DNA from: Vulcanimicrobiota bacterium
Lineage (GTDB): Bacteria; Vulcanimicrobiota; Vulcanimicrobiia; Vulcanimicrobiales; Vulcanimicrobiaceae
DNA length: 25,091 nucleotides
Assembly: GCA_003155175.1 (NCBI GenBank)
Contig: PMFP01000095.1
Location: 60,313 to 85,403, forward strand
Direction of reading: 5' to 3'
The translations under genes were made by a program, and so were the position numbers. Under the pieces are notes generated by a model that was not told the origin of the DNA, searched no databases, and saw only the letters and a list, made by a program, of their open reading frames with translations. Below, piece by piece: positions 1-6,027 of the stretch. How positions within the stretch are numbered: position 1 is the first letter of the stretch; each line of letters begins with the position of its first letter.

Positions 1-74
1 GCGGTCGTAGCTCAATTGGATAGAGCAACAGGCTACGAACTTGTAGGTTGGGGGTTCGAGTCCCTCCGACCGCG
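1..74 (+). tRNA. tRNA-Arg (anticodon ACG)
   Basis: A full cloverleaf can be drawn. The 7-bp acceptor stem pairs GCGGTCG with CGACCGC, the D stem is GCTC/GAGC, the anticodon stem is ACAGG/CTTGT with loop CTACGAA, and the T arm is GGGGG-TTCGAGT-CCCTC. The loop gives anticodon ACG at 35-37, so this is the arginine tRNA whose A34 is normally deaminated to inosine to read CGU, CGC and CGA. The discriminator base is G and no CCA is encoded. The gene starts at the first base of the window, so its promoter is not visible. The modifying enzyme TadA is encoded at 2157-2648. Confidence 0.95.
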
Positions 75-85
75 GATCTCGTCGG

Positions 86-114
86 AAGAGTCGCGGCTTA
101 TCGCCGCGGCTCTT
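86..114 (+). terminator. Hairpin after tRNA-Arg, possible terminator
   Basis: An 11-bp stem with one G-U pair (86-96 against 104-114) closes a 7-nt loop, 12 nt downstream of the tRNA. The following bases (CTGCGTCTTC) are pyrimidine-rich but lack a real T-run, so it may be a weak terminator or a processing/stability hairpin. Confidence 0.45.
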
Positions 115-167
115 CTGCGTCTTCGGCCATGCCGCGCCTTACAACGTAAGAAAGACGGGGACGCGTC

Positions 168-695
168 ATGAGAGTCGTCGCGGTCGTCACAGGTGTATTC
201 GCTAGCCTTTGGTGGAGCGTGGGAGTTTGGGGTTCGAACGCGCCGCCGCTGCTGTATCTCGTGCCGTGCATTGCGTTCGTCCTCATGCTGCTCGCGGCAA
301 TGCGTCGAGATCGGCCGGCGTCGCGCCCCGAAGAACGGCGGCACATCGGGCGCGTCGTCGGTCTTGCAAGCGGCCTAGAAGGGCTGGCCATCCTCGCCGC
401 GTTCGTTTTTCTTCCCGCCATGCAGTCCGTCGAATTCTCCGTATCGGTCCAGGCCATCATCGTTGGTCTGCATTTCGTCTTGCTGGCGCGTTGGCTTCCC
501 GCGCCGGCCTATTACGTCACGGCTGCGGTCTTCGTCGGCCTCGGAGCCACCGGCTTTGCAATTGGCGATGCCGGACTTCGCATTCCATACGTGTGCTGGG
601 GTGCGGCGTGCGCCTTATGGCTTTCATACGCCGTAACGGCGGTGGCGGCCGACGATCGTCCTTGTCGGAGCGCAGTGAACTGCGCCGAAAACTGA
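168..695 (+). CDS. Six-helix integral membrane protein, unknown function
   Basis: A 175-residue hydrophobic protein that I do not recognise as a named family. Six hydrophobic segments are visible at about residues 4-22, 26-45, 63-83, 93-110, 113-134 and 138-160. A short charged cytoplasmic-type loop (about 46-62, rich in Arg and Glu) separates the second and third, and the hydrophilic tail begins ADDRPCRS. No catalytic motif is evident; some helices carry Gly and Trp, as in small transporters or sensor membrane domains. The ATG at 168 follows GACGGGG, a weak ribosome binding site. The gene lies alone between two tRNA genes, so context gives no functional clue. A real coding sequence is likely because of the regular alternation of helices. 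Confidence 0.75.
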   Translation: MRVVAVVTGVFASLWWSVGVWGSNAPPLLYLVPCIAFVLMLLAAMRRDRPASRPEERRHIGRVVGLASGLEGLAILAAFVFLPAMQSVEFSVSVQAIIVGLHFVLLARWLPAPAYYVTAAVFVGLGATGFAIGDAGLRIPYVCWGAACALWLSYAVTAVAADDRPCRSAVNCAEN

Positions 696-741
696 CGGGC
701 CGTCCACGCCCCGCCGGGGCCTTGAGCGCCCCCAGCGGCGC

Positions 742-771
742 TTGCAAGCCTGCCCGCGGGGGTGGTATTCT
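742..771 (+). promoter_or_regulatory. Candidate sigma-70 promoter for the CAT tRNA
   Basis: TTGCAA at 742-747 and TATTCT at 766-771 are 18 bp apart. Initiation would fall near 778, about 24 bases before the mature tRNA 5' end, a normal length for a leader removed by RNase P. Called by eye. Confidence 0.45.
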
Positions 772-801
772 GATTCGTCGAAACGTTAGCCCGCGGCTTA
801 C

Positions 802-873
802 GGCTCGGTAGCTCAGTGGTAGAGCAGGGGACTCATAAGCCCTTGGTCGTAGGTTCGAGTCCTACCCGAGCCA
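802..873 (+). tRNA. tRNA with CAT anticodon (Met or Ile2)
   Basis: The acceptor stem pairs GGCTCGG with CCGAGCC, the D stem is GCTC/GAGC, and the T arm is GTAGG-TTCGAGT-CCTAC. The anticodon stem GGGGA/GCCCT has one non-canonical pair and its loop CTCATAA gives anticodon CAT. The sequence lacks initiator-tRNA hallmarks, such as an unpaired first acceptor pair. It is either elongator tRNA-Met or the lysidine-modified tRNA-Ile that reads AUA; the TTGGTCG variable region is seen in Ile2 tRNAs but is not decisive. The discriminator is A and CCA is not encoded. A run of seven T begins three bases downstream (876-882), so the tRNA fold itself could act as the terminator hairpin. Confidence 0.93.
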
Positions 874-904
874 CATTTTTTTGCAAGGCGGGTTTTTTAT
901 ACCG

Positions 905-1144
905 ATGTCCACCATCCCGTGCGACTTTTGTCCCCATCCCGTCGACCGGACGCAGATGGAAGAGATCGAAATCTCGCACTACGTTCCCGATAGTTCCGGC
1001 GACGATCTCGCCTATGCGCGGACGTATTTCTTCGGGCATCCCGATTGCGTGCGGAAGTTCTATCGCACGCTGGTGGATCATAAACTCGATCTCTTCAAAC
1101 ACATGCCCAGCCAGGGACCGTCGCCCGACGCTCCAAAGAGCTAG
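905..1144 (+). CDS. Small Cys-rich protein, possible zinc-binding treble clef
   Basis: A 79-residue protein with an N-terminal Cys-x2-Cys pair (C6, C9) followed about 40 residues later by the motif FFGHPDCVRKFYR. The His and Cys of that motif could complete a Cys2-His-Cys zinc site of the treble-clef type. The body is acidic (MEEIEIS, SSGDD). I do not recognise a named family. The ATG at 905 has a purine-rich AAGGCGG about 13 bases upstream; an in-frame TTG at 881 lies inside the T-run after the tRNA and is less likely. The stop at 1144 is 10 bases from the next tRNA, so the tRNA and this gene may share a transcript. Metal binding is inferred only from residue spacing. Confidence 0.7.
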   Translation: MSTIPCDFCPHPVDRTQMEEIEISHYVPDSSGDDLAYARTYFFGHPDCVRKFYRTLVDHKLDLFKHMPSQGPSPDAPKS

Positions 1145-1154
1145 CAGCCACCAG

Positions 1155-1231
<77 letters not shown>

Positions 1232-1254
1232 TTGGTTTGCCGACAAGGAGCGCG

Positions 1255-2148
1255 ATGAAGCGCATATTGGTCCCCGTAGACGGATCGGATATCGCGACGA
1301 AGGCGTTGGACTTCGGGATCGAGCGCGCGAAATTGCACGGCGCGCAGCTGACGATCGCGTTTTCGATGAACATCGTCCAAATTGCCGCTTCGTCGGAGGA
1401 GCCCGCGGACGTCACCGACCCGCGGCCGCTCCTGGACGCCCTCGAGAAAGAGGCCAACGCAATCTTCGCCTCGGCCGAGGAGCGCGCCAAGCGGGCCGGC
1501 GTCGTCGCAGAACGGGCCGAGCTCGAAGGCTCGCCCGCATCGGCGATCCTCACCGAGGCGCAAAGCATCTGCCCGGACCTGATCGTCATGGGGACGCACG
1601 GGCGGCGCGGATTCGAACGCTTCGCCGTGGGCAGCACGGCGGAAGACGTCATCCGCGCATCGAGCGTTCCGGTTTTCGTCGTTCCCAAACGCGCCGACAA
1701 GCGCAGGACCGGCCCGCTGACGCGCGCGCTCGTCGCGGTCGACGGTTCGCCGGCGGCCGAACTCGCGTTGCGCTTCGCATGCGATCTGGCCCGTGCCGAA
1801 GGCACGCGCGTGACGCTGTGCGTCGTTATCGATGAAGTGGATTCGCGCTGGGACGACCTGGATCGCAGCGAGTTCCTCGAAGTCGAAAAAAAGAAACACG
1901 CAAAGCGTTTGCTCGACGAGAGCAAGGCGCTCGCTCAATCGCTCGGCGCGGACGTCGCGACGTCGCTGCGTCAGGGCAAAGCGGCGGACGAAATCCTGGC
2001 TGCGGCGGCGGGTGCAGAGGCGGACTGCATCATGATGGGTACGCACGGACGCGCCGGTATCCCGCGTTTCATTCTCGGCAGCGTTGCCGAAGGCGTCCTG
2101 CGCGCGAGCACCGTGCCGGTCTGCGCGATCCGGCAGCGAGGAGCGTAA
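1255..2148 (+). CDS. Tandem universal stress protein (UspA fold, two domains)
   Basis: A 297-residue protein with two consecutive UspA-type nucleotide-binding domains. Domain 1 opens MKRILVPVDGSD and has the ATP-loop pattern GTHGRRGFERFAVGS near residues 110-125. Domain 2 opens ALVAVDGSPAAEL and ends with GTHGRAGIPRFILGS. Both loops fit the G-x2-G-x9-G-S/T signature of ATP-binding Usp proteins, so neither domain looks degenerate. The family acts in the cytosol in stress survival; exact partners are unknown. The ATG at 1255 is preferred because AAGGAG sits six bases upstream; a TTG 18 bases earlier has no ribosome binding site. The gene ends eight bases before tadA, so the two are probably co-transcribed. 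Confidence 0.93.
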   Translation: MKRILVPVDGSDIATKALDFGIERAKLHGAQLTIAFSMNIVQIAASSEEPADVTDPRPLLDALEKEANAIFASAEERAKRAGVVAERAELEGSPASAILTEAQSICPDLIVMGTHGRRGFERFAVGSTAEDVIRASSVPVFVVPKRADKRRTGPLTRALVAVDGSPAAELALRFACDLARAEGTRVTLCVVIDEVDSRWDDLDRSEFLEVEKKKHAKRLLDESKALAQSLGADVATSLRQGKAADEILAAAAGAEADCIMMGTHGRAGIPRFILGSVAEGVLRASTVPVCAIRQRGA

Positions 2149-2156
2149 GCGCTTCG

Positions 2157-2648
2157 ATGGCGGCAAGTCCGAGCGACGAGGCGTTCCTCCGTCGCGCACT
2201 CGAACTCGCGAACGACGCCGAAGCGTGCGGCGACGTGCCGATCGGCGCGGTTCTCGTGAGCGGCGACCTCGTTCTCGAAGGGAAGAACGAGAAGGAGACG
2301 GATCGCGACGCGACCGCGCATGCCGAAATTCTCTTGATTCGCCGCGCGTCGGAGCGGTTGGGGGCTTGGCGCCTCTCCGACGCGACGCTCTACGTGTCCA
2401 AAGAGCCTTGCGTGATGTGTGCCGGCGCGATGATCGCCGCGAGAATCAAACGCCTGGTCTACGGTGCACGCGATCCGAAAGGCGGCGCCGACGGCGGCGC
2501 GTTCGACGTTTTGCGCTCCCCGAAGACGAACCACCGTGTCGAGATCGAGGCGGGCGTCCTGGAACACGAGGCGGCCGCGCAGTTGCAACGCTTCTTTCGC
2601 GCCCGCCGGAATCGCGAGGGGGAAGGTATTGGAGGCCCGGCGCTGTAG
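2157..2648 (+). CDS. tadA: tRNA-specific adenosine deaminase TadA
   Basis: This enzyme converts A34 to inosine in tRNA-Arg(ACG), letting one tRNA read CGU, CGC and CGA. At 163 residues it matches the family length. The cytidine/deoxycytidylate deaminase zinc site is intact: HAE (H55 as ligand, E57 as proton shuttle) and PCVMC (C85 and C88 as ligands). The segment GDVPIGAVLV near residues 25-34 is the usual N-terminal strand of TadA. The final 15 residues are polar and rich in Arg, Glu and Gly. The gene follows the stress-protein gene by eight bases and is followed by tRNA-Ser. Its cognate substrate tRNA is encoded at 1-74 of the same window. Confidence 0.95.
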   Translation: MAASPSDEAFLRRALELANDAEACGDVPIGAVLVSGDLVLEGKNEKETDRDATAHAEILLIRRASERLGAWRLSDATLYVSKEPCVMCAGAMIAARIKRLVYGARDPKGGADGGAFDVLRSPKTNHRVEIEAGVLEHEAAAQLQRFFRARRNREGEGIGGPAL

Positions 2649-2664
2649 TTAGGGGCGCTTTGGG

Positions 2665-2784
2665 GCAAGCGTGCTTCGTGCGTGGAGAGGTGGTCGAGTG
2701 GTTGAAGGCACCCGCCTCGAAAGCGGGCAGACGTGATGAGCGTCTCGAGAGTTCGAATCTCTCCCTCTCCGCCAGCACGCTTGC
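2665..2784 (+). repeat. 11-bp perfect inverted repeat enclosing tRNA-Ser
   Basis: GCAAGCGTGCT at 2665-2675 is exactly complementary to AGCACGCTTGC at 2774-2784. The arms sit eight bases before the mature 5' end and on the last base of the encoded CCA plus trailer. In the precursor RNA, leader and trailer could pair into a stem that extends beyond the acceptor stem. Confidence 0.8.
2684..2774 (+). tRNA. tRNA-Ser (anticodon CGA), CCA encoded
   Basis: A class II tRNA with a long variable arm. The acceptor stem pairs GGAGAGG with CCTCTCC, the anticodon stem is CCCGC/GCGGG with loop CTCGAAA giving anticodon CGA (codon UCG), and the T arm is GAGAG-TTCGAAT-CTCTC. The extra arm contains AGACG/CGTCT as its stem. 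Discriminator G at 2771 is followed by encoded CCA (2772-2774). The gene starts 35 bases after tadA and faces the convergent gene ending at 2795. Confidence 0.95.
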
Positions 2785-2794
2785 GTTCTCGTTC

Positions 2795-3532
2795 TTAAGG
2801 CGTAACCGTGGGCACCGGAGTTCCGGCAAGCCGCGGATCGGGCGCTTGGGTGGGAAACGCGAAGTCATCGTACGTGACGTCGGCGATCACTTTGAACGTC
2901 GAGACGATCACGTGTTCGGTTGCCGAGAAGCGTCCGTGCGTGAGCACCCAGTGGCCTTGGATGACCTGATAGTCGAGCGCGATGACCATGTCGCTGTTCG
3001 CGGTCCGGATCTCGACGTGTGAGGGCAATTGCGTTTGAGGATCCTCGATGACTTCGCTCGGGTAGAAACCCTGCCCGACGCGCGCGGTGGGATCCACGAG
3101 CAGATGCAAGTGCTGCTCGGTCGAGTCGGGCGCATAACGCGCCGCCCAGAAGCTGTTGTAGGGTACGAGGACGTCCACGCCGGGATCGGGCGCCGGAATC
3201 GGAAACGTGACCGGAGCTCCTCGCTGGAGATGAATCTCGACGTTCTTGAGGTTCGCGAAATAGCTGAACTGATAGGCGGAGAACGGATTGAACTGAGCGA
3301 TGATCGGGAACGCCTCGCCGGTCCGCTCGCCGCCGTCGGGCAAGTCGCGCATGACGGCGTAGTTGTCGGCCACGCGAACGGCAACGGAGCGGTCGATCTC
3401 TTGGGTGCGACCCATGGACGGCGCCGAAATGCGCGTCGTCTCGCGGTACGTCATATAAGCGGGCGTACCGCTGACATAGGCTTGCGCGGTCCGGTTGACC
3501 AGCATGGCCAGCGCGACGTCGGGGATGATCAT
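2795..3532 (-). CDS. Hypothetical protein, LolA-like lipoprotein-sorting style
   Basis: A 245-residue protein rich in beta-strand patterns. Landmarks are YMTYRETTRISAPSMG near residues 26-41, an SYFANLKNVEIHL segment, PDSTEQHLHLLVDPT, a PQTQLPSHVEIRT segment, and a Pro-Thr-rich tail (TPVPTVTP). The repeated transitions between Thr/Val strands resemble LolA/outer-membrane lipoprotein-sorting folds, but I cannot prove membership. It begins MIIPDVALAMLVNR with no signal peptide, although the family style is periplasmic. An in-frame TGA three codons upstream of the ATG rules out an extended start. GGGAG abuts the ATG, an unusually short spacing. It is divergent from the M20 amidohydrolase with 56 bases between them, and convergent with tRNA-Ser. 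The N-terminus may have been lost or the start may lie further inside. Confidence 0.7.
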   Translation of the reverse strand: MIIPDVALAMLVNRTAQAYVSGTPAYMTYRETTRISAPSMGRTQEIDRSVAVRVADNYAVMRDLPDGGERTGEAFPIIAQFNPFSAYQFSYFANLKNVEIHLQRGAPVTFPIPAPDPGVDVLVPYNSFWAARYAPDSTEQHLHLLVDPTARVGQGFYPSEVIEDPQTQLPSHVEIRTANSDMVIALDYQVIQGHWVLTHGRFSATEHVIVSTFKVIADVTYDDFAFPTQAPDPRLAGTPVPTVTP

Positions 3533-3588
3533 CTCCCGTTCTCATTCGCTACAGGGAAGGCGGCCACTCCCTCCGGAATCGGTGCTGC

Positions 3589-4764
3589 ATGATCGTTGAA
3601 CCGAGCGAAGCCGTCCTCGCGCGCACCGTCGAAATCCGTCGCGCCATCCATCGCCGGCCCGAACTGGGCTTTGAGGAGAACGAGACCGCCGCGCTGGTCG
3701 AGCGCGAGCTGGACGACCTGGGCATCCGGCACCGGCGCGTCGCCGGCACCGGCGTGATCGGCGTGATCGAAGGCAAGCGCCCCGGGCGCACGGTCGCGTT
3801 ACGCGCCGACATGGACGCGCTGCCGCTCACCGAGCGAACCGGCTTACCGTTTGCATCCGAAGTTGCGGGCAAGATGCACGCATGCGGTCACGACGCGCAC
3901 ACGGCGATGCTGCTGGGCGCGGCGCGAATTCTCGCCGCCATGCGCGAGACGCTTGCGGGCACGATCGTGCTGCTCTTTCAGCCGGCCGAAGAAGGCCCCG
4001 GCGGCGCGCAGCCAATGATCGACGAAGGCGCCTTGGACGATCCGAAAGTGGAAGCGATCGCCATGCTGCACGTCGACACGCGCATTCCCGCCGACCGGAT
4101 CGGTATCACGCCCGGTCCCGTCTGCGCGGCGGCCGACGAGTTGTACATCACGGTGCGCGGAAAGGGCGGCCACGGCGCGCATCCGCACGCGGCGGTGGAT
4201 GCGATTCCGGCCGCTGCGGCGATGGTGCTCGCGCTACAGAACGTCGCCGCGCGCGAGACCGACCCGCTCAAGAGCGTCGTGCTGACGATCGGCACGATCG
4301 CAGGCGGCTACCGCAACAACATCATCGCCGACGTCGTCGAACTCTCCGGCACCATTCGGGCGTTCGATCCGGAGATCCGTGAGGGTTGGGAGAAGCGGGT
4401 GCGCCGCATCGTAGACGGCGTGTCGGCGGCCTACGGCGTAAAGTCGGAGCTGCGCGTCCTCTACGGATATCCACCGGTGGTCAACGACGTGCCGCTCGCG
4501 CAGGCGTTCTCGGAGTATCTTCAGCGCGCCGGTGTGCGCGTCGAGCGGCTTGCACCTTCCATGGGCGCGGAGGATTTTGCGTACTTCGCGCTGCGCGTTC
4601 CCGGCGTGCTCGTGCGGCTTGGCGTGCGCAGCGAGCGCGACGGTGCGGTCCACAGCGGACACAGTCCCGAATTCCGCGTGGACGAAAACGCGCTGCCCCT
4701 GGGCATCCGAACGCTGGTCGCCTTTGCCACCGGCGTGGCGAGCGGCGAGATTCCTCTGGCGTGA
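3589..4764 (+). CDS. M20 family amidohydrolase (N-acyl-amino-acid hydrolase type)
   Basis: A 391-residue zinc-dependent hydrolase of the M20D/hippurate-hydrolase/IAA-amino-acid hydrolase group, which removes acyl groups from amino acids or similar amides in the cytosol. The full motif series is present: RADMDALPL (72-80), MHACGHDAHT (96-105) with metal-binding C99 and H101, FQPAEEGPGGA (130-140) with the catalytic and ligand Glu pair E134-E135, GKGGHGAHPH for the lid/dimerisation domain, and PSMGAEDFAYF near the C-terminus, which carries the last ligand Glu. The length equals the family norm. No signal peptide is present. The precise substrate cannot be read from the sequence; acetyl-diaminopimelate or hippurate-like substrates are family possibilities. 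No strong ribosome binding site precedes the ATG. Confidence 0.93.
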   Translation: MIVEPSEAVLARTVEIRRAIHRRPELGFEENETAALVERELDDLGIRHRRVAGTGVIGVIEGKRPGRTVALRADMDALPLTERTGLPFASEVAGKMHACGHDAHTAMLLGAARILAAMRETLAGTIVLLFQPAEEGPGGAQPMIDEGALDDPKVEAIAMLHVDTRIPADRIGITPGPVCAAADELYITVRGKGGHGAHPHAAVDAIPAAAAMVLALQNVAARETDPLKSVVLTIGTIAGGYRNNIIADVVELSGTIRAFDPEIREGWEKRVRRIVDGVSAAYGVKSELRVLYGYPPVVNDVPLAQAFSEYLQRAGVRVERLAPSMGAEDFAYFALRVPGVLVRLGVRSERDGAVHSGHSPEFRVDENALPLGIRTLVAFATGVASGEIPLA

Positions 4765-4821
4765 GGGCAACGCCGGACGCGGCGGCAGGCACGCGCGCGC
4801 GGCTTCCAAAAGTGACCCAGC

Positions 4822-5343
4822 ATGGCCGCCGTAGCGACTGAAGATCTTCTGCTGCGCCCGGGACTGCGCAGCTTCACGGCAACCCACGACATCGCCTCGC
4901 CCGCCGAGGCGCCGTTCGCGCTGATCTGCGCCGTCGAGAAATGGCCCGCGTGGCTTTCGTTCGTGCGGAGCGCGCGTCTCCTCGACCGGGACGCGCCGCT
5001 TGGGTTGGGGAGCGAGATCCTGGTGCGTTCGCTGCTCCCCGGCGAAGAGGAGCAACTCTTCGAGGTGGATTCGTACATCACCAATCACCATCTCTCGCTG
5101 GTCGGCGCCTACTCGGTGCGCCGGCGGATCGAGTTCCGGATCGAACGGAAGACGGCGATCTCGCGCGTGCATGCGCGCGTCTCGTATCCGTCGTATCACG
5201 GACGCTTCGGCGCCCTGATGGACCGCTGGAAACACGGCCGGAAGATCGGGACGGCGCTGGAAGACGCCCTGGTCCACTTCAAGGGAATGGTCGAATTACA
5301 CGAAGAGACCTCGTCGCTGGCAGTCATTGACCTCGACTGCTAG
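4822..5343 (+). CDS. SRPBCC/START-type cyclase-like protein
   Basis: A 173-residue cytosolic protein of the SRPBCC (polyketide cyclase/dehydrase) fold. The opening strand FTATHDIASPAEAPF, the helix with EKWPAWLSFVRSARLL, the mid-protein VRSLLPGEEEQLF and the C-terminal helix (FGALMDRWKHGRKIGTALED) follow the usual helix-grip layout, in which a long C-terminal helix covers a ligand cavity. These proteins bind hydrophobic or aromatic small molecules; no catalytic residues are conserved across the family, so no reaction is assigned. It lies 57 bases after the amidohydrolase in the same orientation. The 3' end of the gene contains the -35 box of the fmdB promoter. Confidence 0.8.
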   Translation: MAAVATEDLLLRPGLRSFTATHDIASPAEAPFALICAVEKWPAWLSFVRSARLLDRDAPLGLGSEILVRSLLPGEEEQLFEVDSYITNHHLSLVGAYSVRRRIEFRIERKTAISRVHARVSYPSYHGRFGALMDRWKHGRKIGTALEDALVHFKGMVELHEETSSLAVIDLDC

Positions 5344-5355
5344 GCGGACTATACT
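5327..5355 (+). promoter_or_regulatory. Near-consensus sigma-70 promoter for fmdB
   Basis: TTGACC at 5327-5332 and TATACT at 5350-5355 are separated by exactly 17 bp. Initiation six or seven bases after the -10 box would be at 5362-5363, the first base of the downstream ATG, predicting a leaderless mRNA. The -35 box is inside the coding end of the preceding gene. Confidence 0.7.
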
Positions 5356-5362
5356 TTAGCCC

Positions 5363-5695
5363 ATGCCTCTCTATGACTATCGTTGCTCCGACTGCGGCCA
5401 CGTCGTCGAGGTCCGCCACGGCTTCGACGAGACGTACGACGAGAAGTGCCCGGCCTGCGGCGGAGCCCTCAAGCGCGTCTTCAATCCCGCGCCGATCGTC
5501 TTTAAGGGCTCCGGGTTCTATGTGACCGACTCCCGCCCGAAGTCCGGGTCGAAGTCCGCCTCCTCGAGCGACGGCGGCTCCAAGACGAGCGACTCCAAGC
5601 CCGCCGACGCCAAACCCGCAGAGAGCTCGGCGAGCCCGGCCAAGGCGCCCGAGCCGTCCGGCGGCACCCCGTCAAAGGGTGACTCGGCCGCATGA
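5363..5695 (+). CDS. FmdB-family zinc ribbon protein
   Basis: A 110-residue protein. Its first 55 residues are a classic FmdB/CxxC_CXXC_SSSS regulatory zinc ribbon: MPLYDYRCSDCG, then EKCPACGG, giving two Cys-x2-Cys pairs (C8/C11 and C29/C32), followed by LKRVFNPAPIVFKGSGFYVTD. The remaining half is a low-complexity tail of Ser, Lys, Pro, Ala and Asp, likely disordered. The family was named from a formamidase regulator, but its usual role in most bacteria is unknown. The ATG is not preceded by a ribosome binding site, consistent with the promoter immediately upstream. Its TGA overlaps the ATG of the next gene (ATGA), so the two form a translationally coupled pair. Confidence 0.92.
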   Translation: MPLYDYRCSDCGHVVEVRHGFDETYDEKCPACGGALKRVFNPAPIVFKGSGFYVTDSRPKSGSKSASSSDGGSKTSDSKPADAKPAESSASPAKAPEPSGGTPSKGDSAA

Positions 5696-6027
5696 TGATG
5701 CCGACGTCGCGCATCGCCATTGGGTTTCTCATCGTCGCGTGCGTCGCGTCGGCGATCATGCTGCTGTACTCGATCGTCCTGCTGATTCTGGCGGCCGGCA
5801 ACACCGCCAAATTCGTCAAGCGTGTGAACGACTCGGTCGACAGCCTGAATCTGCCCGCGTTTCAAGCGCGCGCCGATCAGTTTAGCGCCGCGAGCCTTCG
5901 AGCGAACGATCTGATCGCGCGTTCGCAGATCGCCATCGACTCGCTCAATCGCAGCTATCTCTTTTTCAAGCGCATCGCGATGCTCGTCGCCACGGTGCGG
6001 TCGCTCGGAGCCGGGCGCCGGGCTTAG
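5692..6027 (+). CDS. Small membrane protein with coiled-coil-like tail
   Basis: A 111-residue protein with a hydrophobic segment of about residues 9-33 (IGFLIVACVASAIMLLYSIVL), long enough for a single, possibly hairpin, membrane anchor. An amphipathic helical stretch follows from about 40 to 90 with regular Ala, Ser, Leu and Asp spacing. The layout resembles DUF948-type proteins, but I cannot confirm the family. Three ATG codons in a row (5692, 5695, 5698) make the exact start uncertain; the first overlaps the fmdB stop. The stop codon overlaps the aroA stop on the other strand (TTAG, 6024-6027). Confidence 0.75.
   Translation: MMMPTSRIAIGFLIVACVASAIMLLYSIVLLILAAGNTAKFVKRVNDSVDSLNLPAFQARADQFSAASLRANDLIARSQIAIDSLNRSYLFFKRIAMLVATVRSLGAGRRA

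Noticed and set aside
876..898. T-runs after the CAT tRNA as an intrinsic terminator
   Set aside because: No separate hairpin precedes them; only the tRNA fold itself could serve, so no independent terminator was called.
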